A stretch of DNA of 64,000 bases from Piscinibacterium candidicorallinum (lineage in GTDB: Bacteria; Pseudomonadota; Gammaproteobacteria; Burkholderiales; Burkholderiaceae_C). The DNA is taken from positions 3,720,001 to 3,784,000 of the forward strand of contig NZ_CP180191.1 of assembly GCF_047549485.1 (NCBI RefSeq). The letters are read 5' to 3'. This document shows, one piece after another, positions 27,140 through 35,452 of the stretch (within the stretch, counting starts at the first letter, position 1; every line of letters starts with the position of its first letter). A program made the translations under genes and the position numbers. The notes below the pieces were generated by a model. That model saw nothing but the letters and a program-made list of their open reading frames with translations, made no database searches and was not told the DNA's origin.

Positions 27140-28456
27140 ATGCGCTTGAACCTCATACGCGCCGCAGCCGCCTTTGCCGGCTGCGCTGCCATTGGTGTGG
27201 CCATGATGATTCCGCAGCCCGCCCATTCGCAGACCGTCCAGAGCCTGAACCACAGCGCAGGCGCCCAGGGCTGGCGCGGTGACCGCGCACCCAAGGCCCG
27301 CCCACTCGTGATCGGCCATCGGGGCGCAAGCGGCTATCTGCCGGAGCACACGCTGGAGGCCTATGCCCTGGCCATCGAGATGGGTGCGGACTACATCGAG
27401 CCGGACCTTGTGGCCACCAAGGACGGTGTGCTGATCGCGCGGCACGAGCCCAACATGATCAACACCACCAACGTGAAGGACCTGCCGCAGTTTGCCAACC
27501 GCAAGCGCACGGCCGTGGTGGACGGCATTCCCGAAGAAGGCTTCTTTGCCAGCGACTTCACCTGGGCCGAGATCCAGACCCTGCGCGCGGTGCAGCCCTT
27601 CGGCGAACGCGATCAGCGCTTCAACGGCCTGTTCAAGATCCCGTCCCTGGAGCAGATCATCGATCTGGCCAAGCGCAAGAGCGTCGAAGAAGGCCGCGTG
27701 ATCGGCATCTACCCGGAGACCAAGCACCCCACCTACCACCAGCAACTCAATCTGGCGCTGGAGGACCGGCTGCTGAACGCCCTGGAACGCGCCGGCTGGA
27801 ACCACCGCGGCGCACCCGTGTTCATCCAGAGCTTCGAGCAGGCGAACCTGAAGTACCTGCGCGGCAAGACCAGCGTGCGGCTGATCCAGCTGATCGACGC
27901 CGACAGCGTCGGGCCGGACGGGAAGCTGACCTACGCCCCGCCCTCGGACCGCCCCTACGACTGGACCGTGGCGGGCCGCGCCGGCAGCTACGCCGATCTA
28001 GTCACGCCCGCCGGTCTGGCCGAGGTGCGCAGCTATGCCGACGGCATCGGCCCCTGGAAGTTCTATCTGATCAGCAGCGCGTGCGTGAAGGTCGAGGCCG
28101 GCAAGTGCGCCGACGCCAACGGCGACGGTCTGGTGAACGATGCCGACCGCAAGCTGCTGCCGCCCACGGATGTGATCAAGAACGCCAAGGCCGCCGGCCT
28201 GCTGGTGCACGGCTACACCTTCCGCAACGAGCAGCGCCGCCTGGCCAGCACCTATGCCGGCAACCCGGTGAACGAGTACCTGGCGTTCTATGAAGCCGGC
28301 ATCGACGGCCTGTTCAGCGACTTCCCCGACACTGCGGTGGCCGCGCGCACGATGTTCGCCATCCAGCAGAACCCGGAAGCCGCCAAGTGCCTGGTGCAGG
28401 GTCGGTTCAGTGCCGACCCGGTCTGCCGCGGACTGCGCTGGGTGAGCGGCAACTGA
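27140..28456 (+). CDS. glpQ: Secreted glycerophosphodiester phosphodiesterase with an EF-hand-like insert
   Basis: The enzyme hydrolyses glycerophosphodiesters to glycerol-3-phosphate and an alcohol. The 438-residue protein has a signal peptide (about 1-31). The GDPD signature is IGHRGASGYLPEHTLEAY (His60, Arg61, Glu69), followed by IEPDLVATKDG with metal-binding Glu87 and Asp89. It is longer than E. coli GlpQ (358 aa). An insertion at about residues 325-336 reads DANGDGLVNDAD, a textbook calcium-binding EF-hand/dockerin-type loop, flanked by two cysteines (SACVKVEAGKC). The ATG at 27140 has GGAG upstream. Confidence 0.92.
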   Translation: MRLNLIRAAAAFAGCAAIGVAMMIPQPAHSQTVQSLNHSAGAQGWRGDRAPKARPLVIGHRGASGYLPEHTLEAYALAIEMGADYIEPDLVATKDGVLIARHEPNMINTTNVKDLPQFANRKRTAVVDGIPEEGFFASDFTWAEIQTLRAVQPFGERDQRFNGLFKIPSLEQIIDLAKRKSVEEGRVIGIYPETKHPTYHQQLNLALEDRLLNALERAGWNHRGAPVFIQSFEQANLKYLRGKTSVRLIQLIDADSVGPDGKLTYAPPSDRPYDWTVAGRAGSYADLVTPAGLAEVRSYADGIGPWKFYLISSACVKVEAGKCADANGDGLVNDADRKLLPPTDVIKNAKAAGLLVHGYTFRNEQRRLASTYAGNPVNEYLAFYEAGIDGLFSDFPDTAVAARTMFAIQQNPEAAKCLVQGRFSADPVCRGLRWVSGN

Positions 28457-28520
28457 GCGGCAACTGAGCAGCAAGGAATACGGCGCCACGCGGCCAGCGC
28501 AAGCGCCGTTGCGGGCTGAT

Positions 28521-28580
28521 GAGAGCTTTCCGCTTGTCCCATGCGGCTTTCCAGCCACTTTGGCCTGGAAAGCCGCATGA
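28521..28580 (+). repeat. Dispersed hairpin repeat, copy C (tail at left)
   Basis: CTTTCCGCTTGTC is followed by the near-perfect stem ATGCGGCTTTCCAG / CTGGAAAGCCGCAT around CCACTTTGGC. It forms a tails-outward pair with copy D, 34 bp away, downstream of glpQ. Confidence 0.85.
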
Positions 28581-28613
28581 ATGCTGAACCGCTGCAGGTC
28601 TGAAATCGTAGAT

Positions 28614-28679
28614 TGGCTCCTGAAGCCACTCTCCAAGGCAAAGTGGCTGAAGAACGGCTCCAAACAAGCGGAAAGCACG
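28614..28679 (+). repeat. Dispersed hairpin repeat, copy D (tail at right)
   Basis: This is a degenerate stem around AGGCAAAGTGGCTG, ending in AACAAGCGGAAAGC, the inverse of the first bases of copy C. Together C and D make a 159-bp inverted composite between glpQ and the patatin gene. Confidence 0.75.
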
Positions 28680-28738
28680 CTCAAGACGCATTGAAAACGC
28701 TCTCGCCGCGCGGCGCATCTCGCGTCTATCTTCCTGCG

Positions 28739-30163
28739 ATGCGCCTGCCCTGCCCTAAGCCCTCTCTGCATCGTGCGCTGCGCGCGGCGCTGGGCCCGGT
28801 CATGGCTGCGCTGCTCACCGGCGGTTGCGCCTTCTCGATCGACAACGCGCCGGTCAACCGCGCGCCGCAGGTGCAGGCGGTGGCGCCGCCGCGCGACATC
28901 GTGGGCGAGGACGTGATCTCGCTGTCACTGTCCGGCGGCGGCATGCGCGCCGCGGCCTTCGGCTTCGGCGTGCTCAAGGGGCTGGAGTCGCTCAGCGCCG
29001 ATGGCGACGACCTGGTGGGCGACATCACCTTCATGAGCAGCGTCAGTGGCGGCTCGCTGCTGGCGGCCTATTACGGGCTGCACGGACGGCAGACGCTGAC
29101 CGACTTTCGCCCCAATGTGCTGGAACACAACATGGAGTTCGGCCTGCGCCTGTCGATCTTCAAGCCGGACAACTTCGTGCGCTTCCTGCGCGGTGGCCTG
29201 AACGACCGGCGGCATCTGGCGGACTATCTGGACGACCGGATCTTCAAGCGCGCCACCTTCGCGGACCTCTATCGCCACCGCAAACCGGACGTCTGGATCA
29301 ATGCCACCGACCTCTACAACCGCGTGCCTTTTCCCTTCATCCCACCGGTATTCAGCGGCGCCTGCATCGACCTGGGCAGCCTGCCCGTGGCCGAGGCGGT
29401 GAGCGCCTCGATGGCCGTGCCGGTGGTGTTTGCGCCCGTGGTGCTCAAGACCTTCCCGGAGCAGTGCGCCGACCCGATCGCGCCCTGGGTGGAGCGCACC
29501 CTGGCCAACCCGAGCGCCTCCAAGCTGTTGTCGGATACCGCGCGTGCCATCCGCAACTACCGCAGCCCGGAGCGCCAGCGCTACATCAAGCTGGTGGATG
29601 GGGGCGTGACCGACAACTTCGGCCTGTCCAGCCTGCTGATCAGCCGCGCCGTGGCCACCACGCCCTACGGCCCGCTGACGGCGCGCGACGGCGTCATGGT
29701 CAAGCGCATGCTCTTCATCGTGGTGGACAGCGGCAGAGGCACGGGCGGCGACTGGGCCATGACCCCGGCCGGGCCGAGCGGCATCGAGATTGCCTCCGCC
29801 GCCACAGCGACCGCCATCGATGCCTCCGCGCGCCTGGCCTTCGAGAACTTCAAGGGCGTGATGCAGGACTGGCAGCGCGCCATGCTGCTGTGGCGCTGCA
29901 GCCTGAACGATGCACAGGTGCGCGAATTGCGCGGCGCGCTCGATGGTTGGCGCTGCGACGAGCTGGAATTCCACGTGGGCCTGGTGAGCTTTGCGAGCCT
30001 CGACCCCGGCCGCGAACAGGGTCTGAACGCCATCCCCACCACCCTGAGTCTCAATCGCGCGCAGCTCGATGCCCTCATGCTCGGCGGGGCAGATGCGCTG
30101 TTTGCCAACCCGGCGCTGCAGGGGTATTTGCAGTCGCGGCGGCTGGCCAGACCGGCCCGCTGA
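28739..30163 (+). CDS. Patatin-like phospholipase lipoprotein
   Basis: The 474-residue protein has an N-terminal signal with lipobox LTGGC (Cys30). The patatin domain has the oxyanion loop SLSGGGMRAAAFGFG (about 64-77), a nucleophile motif SVSGGS (Ser103), and the catalytic Asp in VDGGVTDNFGL. The usual G-x-S-x-G has Ser in place of the first Gly. It is predicted to hydrolyse acyl lipids at a membrane surface. The ATG at 28739 is preferred because the longer frame would begin inside repeat copy D. Its 3' end is 6 bp from the convergent SGNH gene. Confidence 0.88.
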   Translation: MRLPCPKPSLHRALRAALGPVMAALLTGGCAFSIDNAPVNRAPQVQAVAPPRDIVGEDVISLSLSGGGMRAAAFGFGVLKGLESLSADGDDLVGDITFMSSVSGGSLLAAYYGLHGRQTLTDFRPNVLEHNMEFGLRLSIFKPDNFVRFLRGGLNDRRHLADYLDDRIFKRATFADLYRHRKPDVWINATDLYNRVPFPFIPPVFSGACIDLGSLPVAEAVSASMAVPVVFAPVVLKTFPEQCADPIAPWVERTLANPSASKLLSDTARAIRNYRSPERQRYIKLVDGGVTDNFGLSSLLISRAVATTPYGPLTARDGVMVKRMLFIVVDSGRGTGGDWAMTPAGPSGIEIASAATATAIDASARLAFENFKGVMQDWQRAMLLWRCSLNDAQVRELRGALDGWRCDELEFHVGLVSFASLDPGREQGLNAIPTTLSLNRAQLDALMLGGADALFANPALQGYLQSRRLARPAR

Positions 30164-30169
30164 GGGCGT

Positions 30170-31045
30170 TCAGGACAACGTGGCCTGAACGAATCCGGCA
30201 AACCCCGCCGCCACCTTGTCGTACCCACCCTTGGTGAGGTGGATCTCGTTGAGCCAGTCGCCGCTCTTTTCGGTCGTACCTGGTGCTGCGGGGGTGATGC
30301 CGGCCAGGGCCTGGGAGTCGTAGACGTACACGGCACGGGCCGGGTCGTGGCAGCTCTTGATGAGACCGGAGAGCTTCTCGAACAGGCGCGCGGCCACGGC
30401 GGGCCAGTCCATCTCCGGGATGCCGTACATCTTCACGGCCTTGTAGAGCCAGGGGCCAAGGGTCTTGCCCAGCATGCTCCCGGCCGGGGCGTTGCGCACC
30501 GTGGGCAGGGCATAGGTGTGCATGAAGATGGCCATGTCCGGGTTCTCGGCGTTCGCGCGGCGCTCGAGCAGATGCGCAAAGTTCGCCTGGAAATACGCCG
30601 CAAAACGCGCCCAGCCGTCTTCAGACAGATAACGGTCTGCGCCATCCGTGGGGCTGCCCCACTCAGGCTGGGTGCGGAAGATGCGCCGGCTGGCGTCCGG
30701 CTCGGTGGCCGAGCTCTGGCAGGCGTCGATGAGGTCATTGCCCCCGGCCGAGAACAGCAGGCCATGCCACCACATGCGGTGCTGCGGGCTGTCCAGCAGG
30801 CTGGTGAAGTTGAAGTCGCTCCACATCTGGTGCATGTGGGCCAGGGTGTCGCCGGGTGTGGCGCAGTTCACGGCCACGTGGCGCTTGGCAAACTGGCCCT
30901 GCATCGCCATGAGCACATTGGAGGTGGCCCAGGGTGGGTTGTGGCCGATCGAGAACCAGGAGTCGCCCTCGGCCAGAAAGCGCCACTGCACGGCGTTGAA
31001 GTCGAAGTCGTCCACCTCGCGGGGGGACAGGATGACCAGGGGCAT
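30170..31045 (-). CDS. SGNH/GDSL-family hydrolase
   Basis: The 291-residue protein shows block I GDSWFSIG (Ser29), a block III-like SAGGND, and the C-terminal DWLNEIHLTKGGYDKVA holding the D-x-x-H pair. This completes an SGNH-type Ser-His-Asp site. It lacks a signal peptide. Substrates of this family range from esters to carbohydrates and none can be assigned. It converges on the patatin gene with a 6-bp gap, so the two lipase-like genes share a terminator region but not an operon. Confidence 0.85.
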   Translation of the reverse strand: MPLVILSPREVDDFDFNAVQWRFLAEGDSWFSIGHNPPWATSNVLMAMQGQFAKRHVAVNCATPGDTLAHMHQMWSDFNFTSLLDSPQHRMWWHGLLFSAGGNDLIDACQSSATEPDASRRIFRTQPEWGSPTDGADRYLSEDGWARFAAYFQANFAHLLERRANAENPDMAIFMHTYALPTVRNAPAGSMLGKTLGPWLYKAVKMYGIPEMDWPAVAARLFEKLSGLIKSCHDPARAVYVYDSQALAGITPAAPGTTEKSGDWLNEIHLTKGGYDKVAAGFAGFVQATLS

Positions 31046-31164
31046 GGCAAGCGCTCCGCAATCGGGCGCGCCGGGTTGGCGCGGGGCCCGCTGGCCTGCG
31101 GTTTAGCCCTGCACGGGCGGGGGCCCAATCCCGCGTTTGCGGCTTGTTTTCAAGCGGCAGACGC

Positions 31165-31767
31165 CTACTGCAGCACCACCTCGGCAATATCGTCCCAGAG
31201 CGCGGCCTCGATCCGGCCGACGAAGACGCGCAACACCTTGCCTTGGCGGTCGAGCAGAAACGAGGTCGGGTAGGTGCTGATGGGGCCGAAGTTGTCGGCA
31301 TGGCTGGCACCGCCGCGCCACAGGCGCGGGAAGTTCTGGGCCTGCGGCACGGCCACCTGCAGGATCTGCTCGTAGTCGCGCACGCTCTGCACGTCGCTGT
31401 CGGTGGCCACGCTGACCAGCTCGAAGGGCTTGTCGCGCCAGCCGAGGTAGTTCGCACGCAGCTCGGGCATGCGCGCTCGGCAGACGGCGCAGTCCTTGTG
31501 CCAGAACGCCACCAAGGTGACCTTGCCGCGTGTGCTGTTCAAGTCGAATGGCTTGCCATCCAGCTGCACCCCGCCAAGGCGTGCCTGAGCGCCAACGGCG
31601 AGCCGCGGGGCTTCAACAGCCGCCGGAGTTGTGGACGACGAAGCGCTGCGCTGCACCTTTGCCCTCGCGCCGCTGTCTGCCGGCGCCTGGGCCATGGCCA
31701 CGCCAGCAGTTGCGGCGAGCGCCGCCACAATCGACCGGACCAGATGCACTTTGGATCGGATGGACAT
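31165..31767 (-). CDS. TlpA-like periplasmic thioredoxin-fold protein
   Basis: The 200-residue protein has a signal peptide (about 1-27, AMAQA), a low-complexity Ser/Ala linker (about 30-55), and a TlpA/ResA-type thioredoxin fold with the redox pair Cys93-Ala-Val-Cys96 (FWHKDCAVCRARMPEL). A cis-Pro loop follows (YPTSFLLDRQGKV). It probably reduces disulfides in the periplasm; the client is unknown. It is divergent from the PLP dehydratase gene. Confidence 0.88.
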   Translation of the reverse strand: MSIRSKVHLVRSIVAALAATAGVAMAQAPADSGARAKVQRSASSSTTPAAVEAPRLAVGAQARLGGVQLDGKPFDLNSTRGKVTLVAFWHKDCAVCRARMPELRANYLGWRDKPFELVSVATDSDVQSVRDYEQILQVAVPQAQNFPRLWRGGASHADNFGPISTYPTSFLLDRQGKVLRVFVGRIEAALWDDIAEVVLQ

Positions 31768-31955
31768 GCAGGCTCCTTGAACGATGAAACCGACAGGAAG
31801 GCGCGAGCGAACGCGGGCATTCGCGCCTCGAAGGGTTTGGAGTTCGTCGCCATGGCGGGTCAGCCCTTACAGTGGGCGCAGAGGCGTTGAGCAAACTGCA
31901 CTTGATGCGGCAGCGCCCTGGATCACCACATGCACCGACCCAAGAGCGCAAGCCC

Positions 31956-32891
31956 ATGCATCTGAACAGTCCCCTGGTCCCCGCCCTGCCCCCCTTTGCC
32001 CTGCCCGGCCAGCGCGGCTGGCTCAAGATGGATGCCCTGCAGCCGGCGGGCAGCTTCAAGCACCGCGGCGTGGGTCGGTTGTGCTCGGCCAAGGTGGCCG
32101 CCGGGGCCAAGGCGATCGTCTGTGCAAGCGGCGGCAACGCGGGCTATGCCGCGGCCTGGGCGGCTCGGGCGTTGGGTGTGCCGGCGCACATCGTGGTGCC
32201 GGAGAGCACCGGCTTGCCGGTTCGCGAGGCGATTGCCGCCCTCGGCGCGCAGGTGCAGGTGCATGGCAGCGTGTGGGACGACGCCCATGCCCATGCAGTC
32301 CGGCTGGCCGACGAACTGGGTGCCGCCTATGTGCACCCGTTTGACGACCCGCTGCTCTGGGACGGCCATGCCACGCTGATTGATGAAGTGGTGGCTGCAG
32401 GCATGAGGTTCGACTGCGTGGTGCTGGCCGTGGGCGGCGGCGGGCTGCTCGCGGGTGTGATCGCGGGCCTGCGGCGCAACGGCCTTGAGCACGTCCCGGT
32501 GATCGCCGCGGAAACGGTGGGCGCGGCCAGCCTGCACGAAAGCCTGAAGGCACGCGAGCGGATCACCCTGCCGGCCATCACCAGCATTGCCGGCACCCTG
32601 GGCGCCAAGCGGGTGGCTCAGCGCGCGTTTGAGCTGTGCTTCGAATACCCGGTGCAATCGGTCACGGTCACGGATGGCGAGGCCGTGGATGCCTGTCTGG
32701 CCTTTGCGGACGCCCACCGCGTACTGGTGGAGCCCGCCTGCGGCGCCGCGCTGGCCGTGCCGATGGTGCACCGCGCGCTATTTGAACAATTCAAGGCGCC
32801 CTTGATCGAGGTCTGTGGCGGCGTGGGGGTGAGCCTCGATACATTGAACGAATGGAAAGGAACCGCCGCATGGAAGACGACGCCCCGCTGA
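31956..32891 (+). CDS. PLP-dependent serine/threonine dehydratase-like enzyme
   Basis: This fold-type II PLP enzyme of 311 residues has Lys35 in PAGSFKHRG as the Schiff-base lysine, ASGGNAGYAAAWAAR for substrate binding and the phosphate-binding glycine loop VGGGGLLAG. It resembles eukaryotic-type L-serine dehydratases (SDS) more than IlvA and has no regulatory domain. Its last codons overlap aceK by 22 bp, so the two are probably co-transcribed. The ATG at 31956 (MHLNSPLVPALPPF) is where the family begins. Confidence 0.87.
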   Translation: MHLNSPLVPALPPFALPGQRGWLKMDALQPAGSFKHRGVGRLCSAKVAAGAKAIVCASGGNAGYAAAWAARALGVPAHIVVPESTGLPVREAIAALGAQVQVHGSVWDDAHAHAVRLADELGAAYVHPFDDPLLWDGHATLIDEVVAAGMRFDCVVLAVGGGGLLAGVIAGLRRNGLEHVPVIAAETVGAASLHESLKARERITLPAITSIAGTLGAKRVAQRAFELCFEYPVQSVTVTDGEAVDACLAFADAHRVLVEPACGAALAVPMVHRALFEQFKAPLIEVCGGVGVSLDTLNEWKGTAAWKTTPR

Positions 32892-34669
32892 CCGAGACCC
32901 GCCTGGACGCGGCCGACGAACGTTTTGCGCGCGAGGTGGCCCGCGCCATCCTCGCCGGGTTCGACCGCCACTACGGGCTGTTCCGCTACTGCGCGCAGCG
33001 CGCCAAGGCCATGTTCGAGCGCGGCGACTGGGCTGGCATCGCGCGGCTGTCGCGCGAGCGGATCGACTACTACGACACCCGCGTGGACGAGTGCTACGGC
33101 CGCCTGCATCTGGAGTTTGCGGCCGAGACCCTGCCCGACGAGATGTGGCTGGCCATCAAGCGGCATTACGTCACCCTGCTGGCCAACCACAAGCAGCCGG
33201 AGTGCGCAGAGACCTTCTTCAACTCGGTGTGCTGCCGCATCCTGCACCGAGACTACTTCCACAACGCCTTCATCTTCGTGCGCCCGGCGGTGGCCACGGA
33301 CCACATGGACAGCGACCCGCCGAGCTTTCGCACCTACTACCCCTTCAGTGAAGGCGGCCGCGCGAGCCTGACGCGCATGCTGGCGGATTTCGGCCTGGCC
33401 TGCGCCTTCTTTGACAGCAAGCGCGACGTGGCACGGCTGCTGCGCGCGGGCATGCGCGCGCTCAAGGAGCGCGGCGTGAAGCGCATCGAGCCGGACTTCC
33501 AGGTGCAGGTGCTCTCCACCCTGTTCTTCCGCAACAAGAGCGCCTACATCATCGGCAAGGTGCTCAACGGCACGGTGGTGCACCCCTTTGCCATTCCGCT
33601 GATGCGCGATGCGCGGGGCCAGGTGTATGTGGATGCGCTGCTGTCCTCGGCCGACGAGATTGCGTTGCTGTTCTCGTTCACACGCGCCTACTTCCTGGTG
33701 GACATGGATGCGCCTGCGGCTTACGTGAGCTTCCTGCGCGACATGCTGCCCGGTCGCAGCAAGGCCGAGCTCTACACCATGCTCGGCCTGCAGAAGCAGG
33801 GCAAGACGCTCTTCTACCGCGACTTCCTGCACCACCTGAAGCACAGCCACGACCGCTTCATCATCGCGCCTGGCATCAAGGGCATGGTGATGAGCGTGTT
33901 CACCCTGCCCTCCTACCCCTACGTGTTCAAGATCATCAAGGACGAGATCCTCAAGGACATGGATCGCGCCTTCGTGAAGGACCGCTACATGCTCGTGAAG
34001 CTGCACGACCGTGTGGGCCGCATGGCCGACACCTGGGAGTACAGCGAGGTGGCCCTGCCGCGCGCGCGCATGAGCGAGAGCCTGCTGGCGGAGCTTCGCA
34101 AGGTCGCGCCCTCGATCCTCGAAGAAGAGGACGACATCGTCGTCATCAAGCACGTCTATATCGAGCGGCGCATGCGCCCGCTGAACCTGCACCTCATGCA
34201 CGCCAGCGACGCCGAGGTGGACCGCGCGGTGAAGGACTACGGCGAAGCCATCAAGGACATGGCGCGGGCCAACATCTTCCCCGGCGACATGCTGTTCAAG
34301 AACTTCGGCGTCACGCGCCTGGGCCGCGTGGTCTTCTACGACTACGACGAGATCCAGTACATGACCGAGATGAACTTCCGCGAGATTCCGCCGGCGCCCA
34401 ATGAAGAAGCCGAAATGAGCGACACGCCCTGGTACGCCGTGGGCAAGAACGATGTGTTCCCCGAGGAGTTCCACCGCTTCCTGCTGGGCGACCGGCGCGT
34501 GAACGCCGCCTTCCGCCGCCACCACCCGGACCTGCTCACCGCCGCCTGGTGGCGCGCTACGCAGGCCCGCGTGGCGGCCGGCGACACGCCCGAGGCCTAT
34601 CCCTACGAGCGCAGCCGCTGCTTCTCGCGGCGCTTTGCCGATGACCGGCCGAGCCGCCTGCGTCACTGA
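32870..34669 (+). CDS. aceK: Isocitrate dehydrogenase kinase/phosphatase
   Basis: AceK reversibly phosphorylates isocitrate dehydrogenase to direct carbon to the glyoxylate bypass. The 599-residue protein has an N-terminal regulatory part, then the ATP-binding signature APGIKGMVMSVFTLPSYP with VFKIIKDE. A later DMLFKNFGVTRLGRVVFYDYDE carries the metal-binding Asn/Asp residues. The ATG at 32870 has AAGGA at proper distance; one 18 bp upstream does not. aceA and aceB are not in the window, so unlike E. coli it is not in an aceBAK operon here. Confidence 0.96.
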   Translation: MEDDAPLTETRLDAADERFAREVARAILAGFDRHYGLFRYCAQRAKAMFERGDWAGIARLSRERIDYYDTRVDECYGRLHLEFAAETLPDEMWLAIKRHYVTLLANHKQPECAETFFNSVCCRILHRDYFHNAFIFVRPAVATDHMDSDPPSFRTYYPFSEGGRASLTRMLADFGLACAFFDSKRDVARLLRAGMRALKERGVKRIEPDFQVQVLSTLFFRNKSAYIIGKVLNGTVVHPFAIPLMRDARGQVYVDALLSSADEIALLFSFTRAYFLVDMDAPAAYVSFLRDMLPGRSKAELYTMLGLQKQGKTLFYRDFLHHLKHSHDRFIIAPGIKGMVMSVFTLPSYPYVFKIIKDEILKDMDRAFVKDRYMLVKLHDRVGRMADTWEYSEVALPRARMSESLLAELRKVAPSILEEEDDIVVIKHVYIERRMRPLNLHLMHASDAEVDRAVKDYGEAIKDMARANIFPGDMLFKNFGVTRLGRVVFYDYDEIQYMTEMNFREIPPAPNEEAEMSDTPWYAVGKNDVFPEEFHRFLLGDRRVNAAFRRHHPDLLTAAWWRATQARVAAGDTPEAYPYERSRCFSRRFADDRPSRLRH

Positions 34670-34836
34670 GGGTTTTCACGCCGTGAGTTAATGCGCCGTT
34701 CATGTGGCGCTCATCGGCCGTCAAGCTCGGGCGCGTTCAATGCGTACATCGACGCGTGACCACGTTCACGCGACCGAGCCCAAGGGGCAGGCAAGCGGCC
34801 TGCACCAGGAAACGCAACTTAATGACGAGGTCATCG

Positions 34837-35445
34837 ATGAAACACGCCCTGATCAGCCTGGCTGGTGCCGCCTTTGTGGCGCTGGCTGCCGCACCCAACG
34901 CAAGCGCTCAGGCGTCCGCACCGGCGGGCGGCAGCGCGCCTCAAACCGCTGCCGCACCGCTGTTCAACGGCAGCATCAGCCTGGCCGAAGTGCTGGCCGC
35001 CCAGCGTGCCTGGGGTGATGCACTTGTGCGGATCAGTGCAGACTTTGAGCAGGGCGGCATCACTCGCGCCCGTGCGACAGCCAACCGCGTGCTGGACACC
35101 GCCTACGGCTACAACCTCGGCCCCGTGCTGTTCAAGCCCACGCTCACCGTCGCACCCCAGACCTTCCGCACGACGCGCGAGGGGGCCCTGGCCTACTTTG
35201 TGGGTGGTGACAAGGCCTTTCCGTCCGACAGCGGATTTGCACTCAAGGGGTGGACGCGCGTGGACATCGAGAATGCAGCGGTCCACATCAATGGTGAAGT
35301 CGCCATGACCACCGGGAATGTCACCTTGACCGACAAGAAGGGTCAGCGCACCACAGTGGACAAGACCTGGGCGTTCAAGAAGGATGACGCGGGCCAGCTG
35401 CGGATCGTGCTCCATCACTCCTCGCTGCCACATCGCGCGAACTGA
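34837..35445 (+). CDS. Secreted SnoaL/NTF2-like protein of unknown function
   Basis: The 202-residue protein has a clear signal peptide (MKHALISLAGAAFVALAAAPNASAQ). Its single domain has the alternating pattern of an NTF2/SnoaL-like cone (ALVRISADFEQGG, VHINGEVAMTTGNVTLTDKKGQRTTVDKTWAFKKD). Related proteins are sometimes labelled phosphoribosyl-AMP cyclohydrolase, but no HisI motifs are visible. The start at 34837 has GAGG upstream. It is followed 7 bp later by the earliest possible start of a sensor kinase and may share its operon. Confidence 0.7.
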   Translation: MKHALISLAGAAFVALAAAPNASAQASAPAGGSAPQTAAAPLFNGSISLAEVLAAQRAWGDALVRISADFEQGGITRARATANRVLDTAYGYNLGPVLFKPTLTVAPQTFRTTREGALAYFVGGDKAFPSDSGFALKGWTRVDIENAAVHINGEVAMTTGNVTLTDKKGQRTTVDKTWAFKKDDAGQLRIVLHHSSLPHRAN

Positions 35446-35452
35446 CCTTGCC

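Noticed and set aside
32618..34666. 682-codon antisense frame opposite aceK
   Set aside because: aceK is unambiguous, and the antisense product is His/Val/Ala-rich low-complexity sequence.
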